Assembly (NCBI GenBank): GCA_903926285.1
Contig: CAIYIP010000465.1
Location: 1-5,579 of the forward strand
Length of the DNA stretch: 5,579 nucleotides
Direction of reading: 5' to 3'
DNA from: an uncultured Gammaproteobacteria bacterium
Lineage (GTDB): Bacteria; Pseudomonadota; Gammaproteobacteria; Pseudomonadales; Pseudohongiellaceae
Shown here: positions 5,381-5,579 of the stretch, piece after piece
Layout: each line of letters begins with the position of its first letter
Position numbering within the stretch: the first letter of the stretch is position 1
Position numbers and translations under genes: made by a program
The notes under the pieces: model-generated
The model's input: only the letters and a program-made list of their open reading frames with translations
Database searches by the model: none
What the model was told of the DNA's origin: nothing

Positions 5381-5578
5381 TCAGCCTGAGTGTGGCGCAA
5401 GCAAGCGGGCGAACCAACTACTGGCATGAACCCATACCTGATCAAGCGTGAACAGCACAGTCCGAAAATTTATGTCTGCGCTGAGCATGGTCTTGCGGAA
5501 TCTGCTGGTATGCGGCCCGGCCATAAATTCACCCATCCTTTCCCGAATCGCCTTGTAGTGTTTGCTGTTGCGATGCTC
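5381..5578 (-). CDS. Possible 3' end of a minus-strand gene running off the right edge
   Basis: On the minus strand a frame is open from the window edge for 65 codons and ends in tandem stops (TGA TGA, 5383-5378). The peptide begins EHRNSKHYKAIRERMGEF, contains ADINFRTVLFTLDQVW, and ends in FARLLAPHSG. A charged helix-like start followed by a hydrophobic stretch looks like coding sequence, and third-position GC seems higher than in the opposing frame. A plus-strand frame from ATG 5426 is also open to the edge, so the strand is not certain. No family is recognised. Confidence 0.35.
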   Translation of the reverse strand, partial: EHRNSKHYKAIRERMGEFMAGPHTSRFRKTMLSADINFRTVLFTLDQVWVHASSWFARLLAPHSG

Positions 5579-5579
5579 A

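Overview
The window suggests a mid-GC Gram-negative bacterium, most likely a beta- or gammaproteobacterium. The grounds are a multi-domain hybrid histidine kinase with a PilZ-type tail, a CAT/YhdG-type amino-acid permease, and strong canonical Shine-Dalgarno sites. No ribosomal RNA, tRNA, CRISPR array or recognisable insertion sequence was seen, and the taxon cannot be fixed from this sequence alone.

Layout. Bases 1-225 hold no gene I can support. At 230-480, minus strand, lies a compact small-gene unit. It has a promoter (-35 TTGACT, 17-bp spacer, -10 TAGTCT), a Shine-Dalgarno complementary to essentially the whole 3' tail of 16S rRNA, a 29-codon ORF (320-409), and a perfect 10-bp terminator hairpin with a T-run. 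Bases 480-760 are the regulatory region of the next gene, with a perfect 16-bp palindrome and a short upstream ORF. At 764-2695 (+) is a soluble REC-HisKA-HATPase-REC kinase ending in a PilZ-like domain. It converges, 25 bp apart, with an intact 12-helix APC-family amino-acid permease at 2721-4172 (-).

Bases 4173-4626 are mostly decayed or leader DNA. They hold the remains of a pentapeptide-repeat protein split between two frames, then a 16-codon ORF with its own good ribosome site. At 4627-5163 (+) is a 178-aa protein of a conserved uncharacterised family with the signature NYFFGKLLTADDF...LHGWGIVSGL. From memory, members of this family sit among contractile-injection/phage-tail-like genes. 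Bases 5164-5579 are ambiguous, and a minus-strand reading frame runs off the right edge.

The genes do not form one operon. The kinase and permease point at each other, and the small minus-strand gene and the kinase are divergently transcribed from a shared region of roughly 300 bp (about 450-760). The freshest material is the 29-aa small gene, the kinase with a PilZ-type end carrying one substituted signature residue, and the debris-flanked tail-related gene.
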